Assembly: GCA_934670025.1 (NCBI GenBank)
Contig: CAKUOS010000001.1
Location: 124,001 to 188,000 of the forward strand
DNA: 64,000 nucleotides
From: an uncultured Oscillospiraceae bacterium
Lineage (GTDB): Bacteria > Bacillota > Clostridia > Oscillospirales > Oscillospiraceae
Direction of reading: 5' to 3'
Numbering within the stretch: the first letter of the stretch is position 1; each line of letters opens with the position of its first letter. Position numbers and translations under genes: made by a program. Below the pieces are notes generated by a model. That model made no database searches and was not told the DNA's origin. It saw only the letters and a program-made list of their open reading frames with translations. Positions 57,697 through 64,000 of this stretch are shown one piece after another.

Positions 57697-59019
57697 TTAT
57701 TTTTTGGGAATCAGGACTTCCTTGCCGCCCATGTAGGGCTGGAGGCATTTCGGGATGGTGACGGAGCCGTCCTTTTGCAGGTGGTTTTCAAGGAACGCGA
57801 TGAGCATACGCGGCGGCGCGACGCAGGTATTATTGAGCGTATGGGCAAGGTACATCTTACCGTCGGCGCCCTTGACGCGGATGCCGAGGCGGCGCGCCTG
57901 CGCGTCGCCGAGGTTGGAGCAGGAGCAGACCTCGAAATACTTCTGCTGCCGGGGGCTCCAGGCCTCGATATCGCAGGATTTGACCTTGAGATCGGCAAGG
58001 TCCCCCGAGCAGCATTCAAGCTGACGGACGGGGATCTCGAGATTGCGGAACAGCTCGACGGAGTAGCTCCAGAGCTTATTGTACCAGTCCATGGATTCCT
58101 CCGGACGGCAGACGACGATCATTTCCTGCTTTTCAAACTGGTGGATGCGGTAGACGCCGCGTTCTTCGAGACCGTGGCTGCCGACCTCCTTGCGGAAGCA
58201 GGGCGAATAGCTCGTCAGGGTGAGGGGGAGCTTGCTCTCGGGCAGGATCTGGTCGATGAAGCGGCCGATCATGGTATGCTCGCTCGTGCCGATGAGGTAG
58301 AGGTCCTCGCCCTCGATCTTATACATCATGGCCTCCATCTCGGGGAAGGACATGACTCCCTTGACGACGTTGCCGTGCATCATGAAGGGCGGAATGACGT
58401 AGGTGAAGTGCTTTTCGTCGATCATGAAGTCGCGCGCGTAGGCCAGCACTGCCTCGTGCAGACGGGCAATATCGCCAAGCAGGTAATAAAAGCCCATGCC
58501 GGCGACGCGGCCGGCGGCATCCTTGTCGATGCCATCGAAGGACTGCATGATGTCGACGTGGTGCGGGATCTCAAAATCGGGCACGACGGGCTCGCCGAAG
58601 CGCTGGACCTCGACGTTATGGCTGTCGTCCGGGCCGATGGGAACGGACGGATCGATGATGTTCGGGATCTGATACATGATCTCGCGCAGCTGATCTTCGG
58701 CCGCGGTCTGCTTCTTTTCCAGCTCCACGCGGCGGTCGTCATCGGCCTTGACTTTGGCATTATTTTCCTCTATCTGTTTCTGGATCTCAGCTTTCTGCGC
58801 CTCGCCGGCCTTTTTGAGCTGGCCGTAGAGCGGCCCGTTGGCCTTGGAGAGCTTATTGCGCGCAGCCTTCAGCTGCTCGCATTCCTGCTGCGCCGCGCGC
58901 TTCTCCGCGTCGAGGCGAATGGCCTCGTCCACGAGGGGCAGCTTTGCATCCTGGAACTTTTTCCGGATATTTTCGCGGACAGCGTCCGGATTTTCCCGCA
59001 AAAATTTGATATCGATCAT
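57697..59019 (-). CDS. serS: Seryl-tRNA synthetase
   Basis: A 440-residue class II aminoacyl-tRNA synthetase charging tRNA-Ser. MIDIKFLRENPDAVRENIRKK begins the long coiled-coil arm (about 25-105) that grips the tRNA variable arm. Motif 2 is SYSPCFRKEVGSHGLEERGVYRIHQFEKQEMI and motif 3 AHTLNNTCVAPPRMLIAFLENH; LIGTSEH and CCSGDLA lie in the active site. ATG at 59019 follows AAGGAGAGG. There is no T-box leader; the gene is translated from the parA-parB-coiled-coil-serS operon. Confidence 0.97.
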   Translation of the reverse strand: MIDIKFLRENPDAVRENIRKKFQDAKLPLVDEAIRLDAEKRAAQQECEQLKAARNKLSKANGPLYGQLKKAGEAQKAEIQKQIEENNAKVKADDDRRVELEKKQTAAEDQLREIMYQIPNIIDPSVPIGPDDSHNVEVQRFGEPVVPDFEIPHHVDIMQSFDGIDKDAAGRVAGMGFYYLLGDIARLHEAVLAYARDFMIDEKHFTYVIPPFMMHGNVVKGVMSFPEMEAMMYKIEGEDLYLIGTSEHTMIGRFIDQILPESKLPLTLTSYSPCFRKEVGSHGLEERGVYRIHQFEKQEMIVVCRPEESMDWYNKLWSYSVELFRNLEIPVRQLECCSGDLADLKVKSCDIEAWSPRQQKYFEVCSCSNLGDAQARRLGIRVKGADGKMYLAHTLNNTCVAPPRMLIAFLENHLQKDGSVTIPKCLQPYMGGKEVLIPKK

Positions 59020-59032
59020 GGTTTTCCTCTCC

Positions 59033-59596
59033 TTATTCTGCCGCCAGCGCGTCGTATTCTTCCAGCGCCGCCGGGCCAAGATAGTCCTTCAGTTTCTCCA
59101 GCGTCTGCATGGCGCGCGAAAACGTGACGTTCCCTTCGCGCATGGTGCAGCTCTTTGCGGTCAGGAGCGCCTCATACGCCTCCTTCGTGCGGTCGAGCTC
59201 GGTGCGAAGCGCGGCGATCACGTCGTTTTCCACATCCGAGGCATCGGCCTGCGCGGCTTCGAGTTCGTCGACGCGCGTCTGTAATTCGTCCAGCTGCGTT
59301 TGCAGATCGGATTTTTCCGCTTCGAGGGCGATCTTATCGTCCTGTAGGGCGCGGTTTTCCGCTTGCAGCGCCTCGGCGTTGGACAGCGCGCTGGAGCTGG
59401 CCGCGTTCAGCTCGGAGATCTTCGCCTCCGACGAGTGCATTTGCAGGATCAGTGAGATCAGCACCAGCACGAACGCCGCGGAAAACAGGATCGTCATATA
59501 GCGCAGGAGCGCGGCCTTGCGCGTTTCGCTGAGCGGCTTCGCCTCGGGCTGCGCCGGGGTCTGGATCTTTTCCGGCGCTTCTTTCTTTTCGTTCAT
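59033..59596 (-). CDS. Single-pass membrane coiled-coil protein, unknown function
   Basis: A 187-residue protein. Residues 1-32 are charged and Pro-rich (cytosolic), 33-52 form a membrane helix (MTILFSAAFVLVLISLILQM), and about 55-145 are a continuous coiled coil (LQAENRALQDDKIALEAEKSDLQTQLDELQTRVDELEAAQ). The C-terminus is acidic. The ATG overlaps the parB stop (ATGA), preceded by AAAAAGGAGC. It occupies the place between parB and serS where many Clostridia carry a DUF4446 protein, which also has one membrane helix and a coiled coil, but I cannot show homology. A link between chromosome segregation and the membrane is possible. Confidence 0.75.
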   Translation of the reverse strand: MNEKKEAPEKIQTPAQPEAKPLSETRKAALLRYMTILFSAAFVLVLISLILQMHSSEAKISELNAASSSALSNAEALQAENRALQDDKIALEAEKSDLQTQLDELQTRVDELEAAQADASDVENDVIAALRTELDRTKEAYEALLTAKSCTMREGNVTFSRAMQTLEKLKDYLGPAALEEYDALAAE

Positions 59597-60471
59597 CCGT
59601 GTTGCTCCTTTTTGGGCAGGGTTTGCAGCGCGTCGTACAGGCGCTGTAAGTCCTCGGGCCCGTAATATTCCAATTCGATGTGTCCCTTGCGCTTTCCGGA
59701 GACAATGCGCACCTTGCGGCCGAGGCCGGCGGCAAGCTCTTTTTCGCATTCGGCAAGGTAGTCGATCTGCGGCGCACGCATGACGGCGGGCGCGGCGGTC
59801 TTCGTGAGTTTTTTGCACAGCGCCTCGGTCTGGCGCACGGACAGGCCCTGCGTCAGGACGCGCTGCGCGACGGCCAGCTGCTGCGCCTCGTTTTTGACCG
59901 GCAGCAGCGCGCGCGCATGGCCCGCGGACAGTGAACCGTTCTTGACCAGCTCCAGCACGGACGGCGAGAGACTGAGCAATCGCAGGGCGTTGGCGACCGC
60001 GGGACGCGATTTGCCGACACGCGCGGCGGCCTGCTCCTGCGTCATCTCGTAAGTGCCCATGAGCTCCTGATAGCCGAGCGCCTCTTCGATGGGGTTCAGA
60101 TCGGCGCGCTGGAGATTTTCAATGAGCGCAAGCTCCATCGCCTTTTTATCGTCGGCCTCGATGATGACGACCGGCACGTCGGTAAGCCCGGCCAGGCGCG
60201 AGGCGCGCCAGCGGCGTTCGCCGGCGATGATCTGATAAAAACCGGAGGGGAGCTTTCGCACGGTGAGCGGCTGGATGATGCCGTGCATCCGGATGGATTC
60301 GGCGAGCGAATCAAGCTCCTCGGGGTCGAAATTTTTACGCGGCTGAAGGGGATTGGGTTCGATCTTCTGAAGCGGAAGCGTGACCGCGCCCTGCGCCGGC
60401 GTTTCGGCGGGTTCGCTGAAATCTCCGAACAGGGCGCCCAGACCCTTGCCGAGACCTTTTTGTGCTGCCAT
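59593..60471 (-). CDS. parB: Chromosome partitioning protein ParB (Spo0J)
   Basis: A 292-residue ParB CTPase clamp. KGLGKGLGALFGD opens the protein; PLQKIEPNPLQPRKNFDPEELDSLAESIRMHGIIQPLTVRK and GERRWRASRLAGL form the CTP-binding domain, IENLQRADLNPIEEALGYQ and TQEQAAARVGKSRPAVANALRLLSL the helix-turn-helix that reads parS. ATG 60471 (MAAQKG) follows GAGGAG by 8 nt. It lies 14 nt after parA. A perfect parS is 870 bp away at 61340-61355. Confidence 0.95.
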   Translation of the reverse strand: MAAQKGLGKGLGALFGDFSEPAETPAQGAVTLPLQKIEPNPLQPRKNFDPEELDSLAESIRMHGIIQPLTVRKLPSGFYQIIAGERRWRASRLAGLTDVPVVIIEADDKKAMELALIENLQRADLNPIEEALGYQELMGTYEMTQEQAAARVGKSRPAVANALRLLSLSPSVLELVKNGSLSAGHARALLPVKNEAQQLAVAQRVLTQGLSVRQTEALCKKLTKTAAPAVMRAPQIDYLAECEKELAAGLGRKVRIVSGKRKGHIELEYYGPEDLQRLYDALQTLPKKEQHG

Positions 60472-60485
60472 GATGCAAACTCCTC

Positions 60486-61244
60486 TCAATCTGCTTTTGC
60501 AAGGATCTCCTGCGCGACTGCGTCATACGCCGCCGCGCCGCGGCTGAATTTATCGTAGGCGCAGACGGGCAGGCCGTGGCTCGGAGCCTCGGACAGGCGG
60601 ACGTTGCGCGGAATGGCGGCGGCAAAGACTTTGCCGGGGAAGTGGCGGCGGACCTCTTCGGCGACCTGCGCAGAGAAATTCGTGCGGCCGTCGTACATCG
60701 TCAGCAGCACGCCGAAGATCGAGATCGTGGGATTCAGGCGCTTTTTGACCGCGCGGAGCGTGACCATGAGGTCAGACAAACCCTCGAGCGCGTAATATTC
60801 GCACTGCACGGGAATCAGCACCTGATCGGCCGCGCAGAGCGCGTTGAGCGTCAGAAGCTCGAGTGACGGCGGGCAGTCGATGAAAATATAGTCATAGGCA
60901 TCGCGCACAGGTTCGAGCGCGCGCTTGAGCGCGTATTCGCGTGCCTCTGCGCCGACCAGCTCCACGCCCGCGCCCGAGAGCGCGACGTTCGACGCGATGA
61001 CGTCGCAGTACGGCGTATGCACCGCGGCGTCCTTCGCCGGGAAGTCGCCGATGACGAGATCATAGGAGGTGTGCGCCGCGGCAGTCTTGTCCACGCCGAC
61101 GCCCGAGGTGGCGTTGGCCTGCGGATCGAAATCGCACAGAAGGACCTTTTTGCCCGCCTTTTGCAGCGCCGCAGCCAGATTGACCGCCGAGGTCGTCTTG
61201 CCGACGCCGCCTTTCTGGTTGACGAACGCGAGAATTTTGCCCAT
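60486..61244 (-). CDS. parA: Chromosome partitioning ATPase ParA (Soj)
   Basis: A 252-residue deviant Walker ATPase: AFVNQKGGVGKTTSAVNLAAAL (Walker A'), CDFDPQANAT, YIFIDCPPSLELLTLNAL (Walker B) and VAAIPRNVRLSEAPSHG-like FAAAIPRNVRLSEAPSHGLP. ATP-bound dimers bind DNA non-specifically and move ParB-parS complexes or regulate DnaA. ATG at 61244 was chosen; AAGGAG lies 11 nt upstream, a little far, and the GTG at 61256 abuts the Shine-Dalgarno. First gene of parA-parB-coiled-coil-serS. Confidence 0.95.
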   Translation of the reverse strand: MGKILAFVNQKGGVGKTTSAVNLAAALQKAGKKVLLCDFDPQANATSGVGVDKTAAAHTSYDLVIGDFPAKDAAVHTPYCDVIASNVALSGAGVELVGAEAREYALKRALEPVRDAYDYIFIDCPPSLELLTLNALCAADQVLIPVQCEYYALEGLSDLMVTLRAVKKRLNPTISIFGVLLTMYDGRTNFSAQVAEEVRRHFPGKVFAAAIPRNVRLSEAPSHGLPVCAYDKFSRGAAAYDAVAQEILAKAD

Positions 61245-61339
61245 GACCGCGCACACTCCTTCTTTCCCATTTTGTAACCTATATTATACCGGGCTGCATC
61301 CGAAAATGCAACCCGGCACAGTCATTTTTATGTTTCTCT

Positions 61340-61355
61340 TGTTTCACGTGAAACA
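61340..61355. other. parS centromere site
   Basis: TGTTTCACGTGAAACA is the perfect 16-bp consensus parS palindrome bound by ParB/Spo0J. It lies between parA and the MATE gene and directly touches the MATE stop codon (61356-61358). It nucleates ParB spreading and SMC loading near the origin in other Firmicutes. Only this one copy was noticed in the window. Confidence 0.97.
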
Positions 61356-62696
61356 TCACGCATCGGCCCGCAGCCGGTGCATCCATGTTCTTTTGCGGAA
61401 CACAGCCATGGAGACCGCAAAGCGGACGCATTCCTCCAGAGACAAAAGCAGATACACCCCGGCAGCGGGCAGATGCAGAACAAACGCGCCCAGCAGCCCC
61501 AGCGGAACGCCGAGGCACCACGTGCCGGCGAGGTCGATGAACATGACGTATTTTGTGCGGCCGCCGCTGCGCAGGATGCCGCCGCCGAGTATCATATTGA
61601 GCACCTTGAACGGCGCGATCAGCGCGTAGGCCAGAAGCAGCTGCCGCGCCATCGTTCTGAGCGCCGCATCGACCGGATAGATGTTTACATAGACGCCGCT
61701 GAAAAGGGCAACTGCGGCGGAAAGCAGCAGCGACCCGGCCGCGCCGTACCGCAGCAGCCGCTTCGCCGCGGAAAAGGCGGCTTCGTTTTCGCTGTTTCCA
61801 AGCCGCTTGCCGACGATGACGCCGGCCGCCTGCGACAGGCCGCACAGCGCGCCGATCACGAGGCCCTGCACGGGGTTTGTCAGCGTCATGGCGGCGCTGG
61901 CGGCGGTGCTCATGTGTCCGTAGATCGCCGCGTAGACGTTTTCGCCCAGGCTCCACATCGCTTCGCACGCCAGCAGCGGCAGGAGCATGGACAGGTACTG
62001 CCGCCAACGGAAGCGGGTCTTTTCGCGTGCGGGCGCTTCTGCGGCGCGCGCGCGTTTTGGAAGCAGCAGGGCCATCAGCAGGAAATTGGCCCATTGGGAA
62101 ACGACCGTCGCAATGGCTGCGCCCGCCGCGCCCATCGGCGCAAAGCCCAGCTTCCCGAAAATCAGCACGTAATTCAGGCCCGTGTTCAGAAGAGCCGCCG
62201 CGATGCTGGCATAGAGCGGCAGACGGGGCTTTTCCAGGCAGCGCAGCAGCGTAGAAACAAGAGTTGCCCCGGCCATGGGAAGAAACGTCCCGCAGATCAG
62301 CCGCAGATAATCAGCCGCGGCCTGCCGGGTCTGCGCGTCGCCGGTATAGGCGCGCATGATCCGGTCGGGCAGCAGCGCGCAAAGGAGCGTAAAGATCCCC
62401 GCGATCACGACGCCCAGCAGCAGATTGACAAGGAAGCTGCGTCGGACCTCCCGGCTGTTTTTCTGGCCCAGATACTGCGCGATCATGATGCCCGCGGCCG
62501 CGCCGATGGCCGCGATCACGACCGTATACATGGATGCGAATTTCCCGGCCAGACCCACGCCCGCCACCGATCTTGCGCCCAGCTGCCCGATCATGATCTG
62601 ATCCACCATGCTGAATGAGGATTGCAGCATGGACTGCATCGTGACGGGAATGGCCAGCGCGCACACGCTCTTCAGAAAACTGTCCGTCTTTTTCAT
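61356..62696 (-). CDS. MATE family efflux transporter
   Basis: A 446-residue protein with 12 membrane helices in two homologous halves. It starts with a family-typical KSVCALAIPVTMQSMLQSSFSMVDQIMIGQLG and GIMIAQYLGQKNSREVRRSFLVNLLLG; the second half has GLVIGALCGLSQAAGVIVGKRLGNSE. Such proteins export cationic compounds or flavins in exchange for Na+ or H+. GGGAGGTG precedes the ATG at 62696. Its promoter overlaps a sequence shared with the promoter of the adjacent LacI-type gene, so that repressor probably controls it. Confidence 0.92.
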   Translation of the reverse strand: MKKTDSFLKSVCALAIPVTMQSMLQSSFSMVDQIMIGQLGARSVAGVGLAGKFASMYTVVIAAIGAAAGIMIAQYLGQKNSREVRRSFLVNLLLGVVIAGIFTLLCALLPDRIMRAYTGDAQTRQAAADYLRLICGTFLPMAGATLVSTLLRCLEKPRLPLYASIAAALLNTGLNYVLIFGKLGFAPMGAAGAAIATVVSQWANFLLMALLLPKRARAAEAPAREKTRFRWRQYLSMLLPLLACEAMWSLGENVYAAIYGHMSTAASAAMTLTNPVQGLVIGALCGLSQAAGVIVGKRLGNSENEAAFSAAKRLLRYGAAGSLLLSAAVALFSGVYVNIYPVDAALRTMARQLLLAYALIAPFKVLNMILGGGILRSGGRTKYVMFIDLAGTWCLGVPLGLLGAFVLHLPAAGVYLLLSLEECVRFAVSMAVFRKRTWMHRLRADA

Positions 62697-62723
62697 TCCG
62701 CACCTCCCGGTTCGCTTTCTGCT

Positions 62724-62771
62724 ATTGTAAGCGTCCGGGCGGCGGCGGTGCAAAGGTTAAGTGCGTAACGG
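62724..62771 (-). promoter_or_regulatory. MATE promoter with LacI-type operator
   Basis: On the minus strand TTGCAC (62748-62753) and TACAAT (62724-62729) form a promoter with an 18-nt spacer. The plus-strand sequence CAAAGGTTA-AGTG-CGTAAC (62751-62769) overlaps the -35 and matches the site before lacI (63865-63883) at every position except the central four. The half-sites AGGTTA / TAAC(C) are inverted, as in LacI-family operators. Confidence 0.7.
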
Positions 62772-62804
62772 TTCACAAAATACAGGCGGTATTTTTAGAT
62801 GCTT

Positions 62805-63812
62805 TTACGGATTTCTTCTGCCGGTGCTCGCGCGCGGCACCAGCGTGACCGGCAGACACAGCTGTGTGGGGATGGGCTTGCCCTCCCGCAGCGCCCGCAG
62901 GCTTTCGATCGCGCGCTTCGCGCGCAGCGCGCCGTCCTGTCTGATCGTGGTCAGCGCCGGGTGCACCAGCTCGCAAACCGGCGTATCGTCAAAGCCCGCG
63001 ACGGAAAGATCCCCGGGCACCGAGAAGCCCTGTTCCGTTAAAACGTGCAGCAGCTCCGCAGCATAGGCATCCGACACGGCGAAAACGGCGGAAACGCGGC
63101 GGAACTTCTCTGTCTGCGCCCGGTAAAACGTCAGCCGCCGCTCCTTCTGCATCGGGATCAGCAGCAGCTCCGCCTTTCCGGGCGCAAAGCCCGCGCAAAA
63201 GCCCCGAAAACGTTCGAGATCCATACAGATGTCATTGTCCGAGACGCACAGCGCGGCTTCGTGCCCCAGTTCCCGGAGGTGCCGGCCCATTTGCCGGCCG
63301 CCGTCAAAATGATCGATGGTGATATTGACGATCCGTTCCGGATGCGCGACGTAGCCGTCGTAAACGACAAAGGGGATCCGCATATGATCGCGCAGCGCCG
63401 TATAATCCTGCTCGCAAAAGCCGATCACGACGACGCCGTCCATATTCCACATGGACGAAAACCGGATGATCTGCCCGGCGCTCTGCGCAGTTTTTACCAT
63501 CATGAACGCTCCGGCCGCTTCGATCTCCGCAGACAGGCAGTTCAGGGAGGACGCAATGAAAAAATCCTCCAGCGTGCGGCCCTCGTATTTTTCATGGTCG
63601 TGGATAAAAACGCCGATGATCCCGGACCGGTTCTGCGCCAGCAGGATCCCCGCCATGCTGGGGATATACTGCCGCTGCTCCAGCAACGCCGTCACCCGGC
63701 GGACCGTCTCGTCGGAGACTTTCTTCGTTTTGCCGTGGATCACGTTGGAAACCGTCGCCGTACTCAGGCCGAGCTCCTCTGCAATATCACAGATCCGTAC
63801 ACGCTGCGCCAT
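62805..63812 (-). CDS. LacI-family transcriptional regulator
   Basis: A 335-residue repressor. The N-terminal helix-turn-helix is VRICDIAEELGLSTATVSNVIHGKTKKVSDETVRRVTALLEQRQYIPS with the hinge helix following; the rest is a periplasmic-binding-like effector domain (IIGVFIHDHEKYEGRTLEDFF, WNMDGVVVIGF, FVVYDGYVAHPERIVNITIDHFDGGRQMGRHLRELGH, VFAVSDAYAAELLHVLTEQGFSVPGDLSVAGFDDTPV). The effector is unknown. The second of two ATGs (63812) was chosen because AGGAGGG is 6 nt before it. It likely represses itself and the MATE gene. Confidence 0.93.
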   Translation of the reverse strand: MAQRVRICDIAEELGLSTATVSNVIHGKTKKVSDETVRRVTALLEQRQYIPSMAGILLAQNRSGIIGVFIHDHEKYEGRTLEDFFIASSLNCLSAEIEAAGAFMMVKTAQSAGQIIRFSSMWNMDGVVVIGFCEQDYTALRDHMRIPFVVYDGYVAHPERIVNITIDHFDGGRQMGRHLRELGHEAALCVSDNDICMDLERFRGFCAGFAPGKAELLLIPMQKERRLTFYRAQTEKFRRVSAVFAVSDAYAAELLHVLTEQGFSVPGDLSVAGFDDTPVCELVHPALTTIRQDGALRAKRAIESLRALREGKPIPTQLCLPVTLVPRASTGRRNP

Positions 63813-63837
63813 CGCCATCCCTCCTGTTTCTGCACAT

Positions 63838-63886
63838 AGTATAGTTCAAAGCAGTACGCTCCGTCAAAGGTTATCCGCGTAACCTG
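63838..63886 (-). promoter_or_regulatory. lacI-type gene promoter with operator
   Basis: On the minus strand TTGACG (63862-63867) and TATACT (63838-63843) have an 18-nt spacer. The near-palindrome AGGTTA-TC-CG-CG-TAACCT (63868-63885) with central CG overlaps the upstream edge of the -35, a typical autoregulatory operator. Confidence 0.75.
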
Positions 63887-63921
63887 CGAAAAAAGCGCCC
63901 GCAGGAGGTTCCTGCGGGCGC
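63886..63921 (-). terminator. Terminator of the gene entering from the right edge
   Basis: On the minus strand a 12-bp perfect stem GCGCCCGCAGGA / TCCTGCGGGCGC with a 3-nt loop is followed by TTTTTTCGC. Confidence 0.9.
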
Positions 63922-63931
63922 GGCGTCTTTC

Positions 63932-64000
63932 TTATCGTTTTTCCAGCAGCGCGACGGATTCGACAGATGCCCCGCATTCATCAAATTGTGTGAGCACTTT
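63932..64000 (-). CDS. C-terminal end of an unidentified protein
   Basis: The last 22 codons on the minus strand read KVLTQFDECGASVESVALLE then KR and a TAA stop at 63932-63934, followed by a strong terminator, so this is the true end of a gene lying mostly outside the window. The VESVALLEKR ending is reminiscent of the tails of some SAM-dependent RNA or DNA methyltransferases (for example the HVExVxLL end of RlmD-type enzymes), but 22 residues are too few for a call. Confidence 0.55.
   Translation of the reverse strand, partial: KVLTQFDECGASVESVALLEKR

Noticed and set aside
58981-59035. T-box leader before serS
   Set aside because: The gap to the upstream gene is only 13 nt and serS is read from the parA operon; there is no room for a T-box.
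1-64000. tRNA, rRNA, CRISPR array, transposase or prophage genes
   Set aside because: No cloverleaf with GGTTCGAATCC-type arm, no rRNA-like conserved stretch, no regularly spaced direct repeats and no integrase or transposase motif were seen while reading both strands.

Overview
The window looks like a piece of chromosome from an anaerobic, spore-forming member of the Bacillota (class Clostridia, most like the GC-rich Oscillospirales). The evidence is a SAM-I riboswitch in front of metK, a SpoIIE-type sporulation phosphatase, a WalRK/YycHI operon, pyruvate phosphate dikinase, a two-gene SufC-SufB type Fe-S system, a VanW-domain protein, and strong Shine-Dalgarno sites with TTGNNN-N17-TATAAT promoters. 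DNA is GC-rich, so antisense frames stay open for hundreds of codons; those shadows were left out. No rRNA, tRNA, prophage, transposase gene or CRISPR array was seen.

Layout. 1-0.4 kb: 5' end of metK with its riboswitch. 0.5-4.4 kb: a rhomboid-like membrane protein, an ECF sigma factor with a membrane-anchored partner, and a type Ic aspartate aminotransferase. 4.45-4.63 kb: a 181-bp inverted-repeat element. 4.7-8.3 kb: an ABC exporter, an RluA-type pseudouridine synthase and a truncated MocR regulator, the last in an apparent operon with a DUF2804 protein, a hydrolase and a PAP2 phosphatase (to 11.2 kb). 11.3-13.7 kb: TIGR04255-like protein, SDR reductase, membrane protein. 13.8-17.6 kb: dicarboxylate/amino-acid symporter, then racemase-TSUP-HAD. 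17.8-23 kb: secA, pgeF, orphan substrate-binding lipoprotein. 23-30 kb: nicotinate phosphoribosyltransferase, CYTH protein, spoIIE, methylenetetrahydrofolate reductase, acyl-ACP thioesterase, LUD protein. 30-30.5 kb: a small ribbon-helix-helix regulator and a 53-residue protein. 30.5-39 kb: VanW protein, then mfd-pth-prs-glmU-like in the order also known from Bacillus. 39-47.8 kb: sufC-sufB, HAD-IIA phosphatase, noc-like ParB paralogue, ppdK, XRE regulator, a new 40-codon ORF and a kinase-like ATPase. 48-64 kb, all on the minus strand: MFS transporter, murA, walR-walK-yycH-yycI with an rRNA methyltransferase, mscL, serS, a coiled-coil protein, parB, parA, a perfect parS site, a MATE exporter with its LacI-type regulator, and the end of a further gene.

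Many genes here (wal operon, serS, parAB/parS, noc, prs-pth-mfd, spoIIE) lie near oriC in other Firmicutes. The uniform minus orientation of 48-64 kb suggests that the origin lies beyond the right edge; this is inference.

No wholly new multi-gene system stands out. The most interesting signals are smaller: a MocR regulator that has lost both its PLP lysine and its C-terminus at a convergent junction; a GlmU homologue whose nucleotidyltransferase half is degenerate; two genes with strong Shine-Dalgarno sites but non-standard start codons (ACG, ATC); a matched pair of operators linking a LacI repressor to a MATE pump; a palindrome at the start site of a conserved micro-gene facing a ribbon-helix-helix regulator; an unlisted Phe-rich 40-codon ORF with its own promoter; a tight DnaA-box-like cluster before noc; and a MITE-like element with dispersed relatives.
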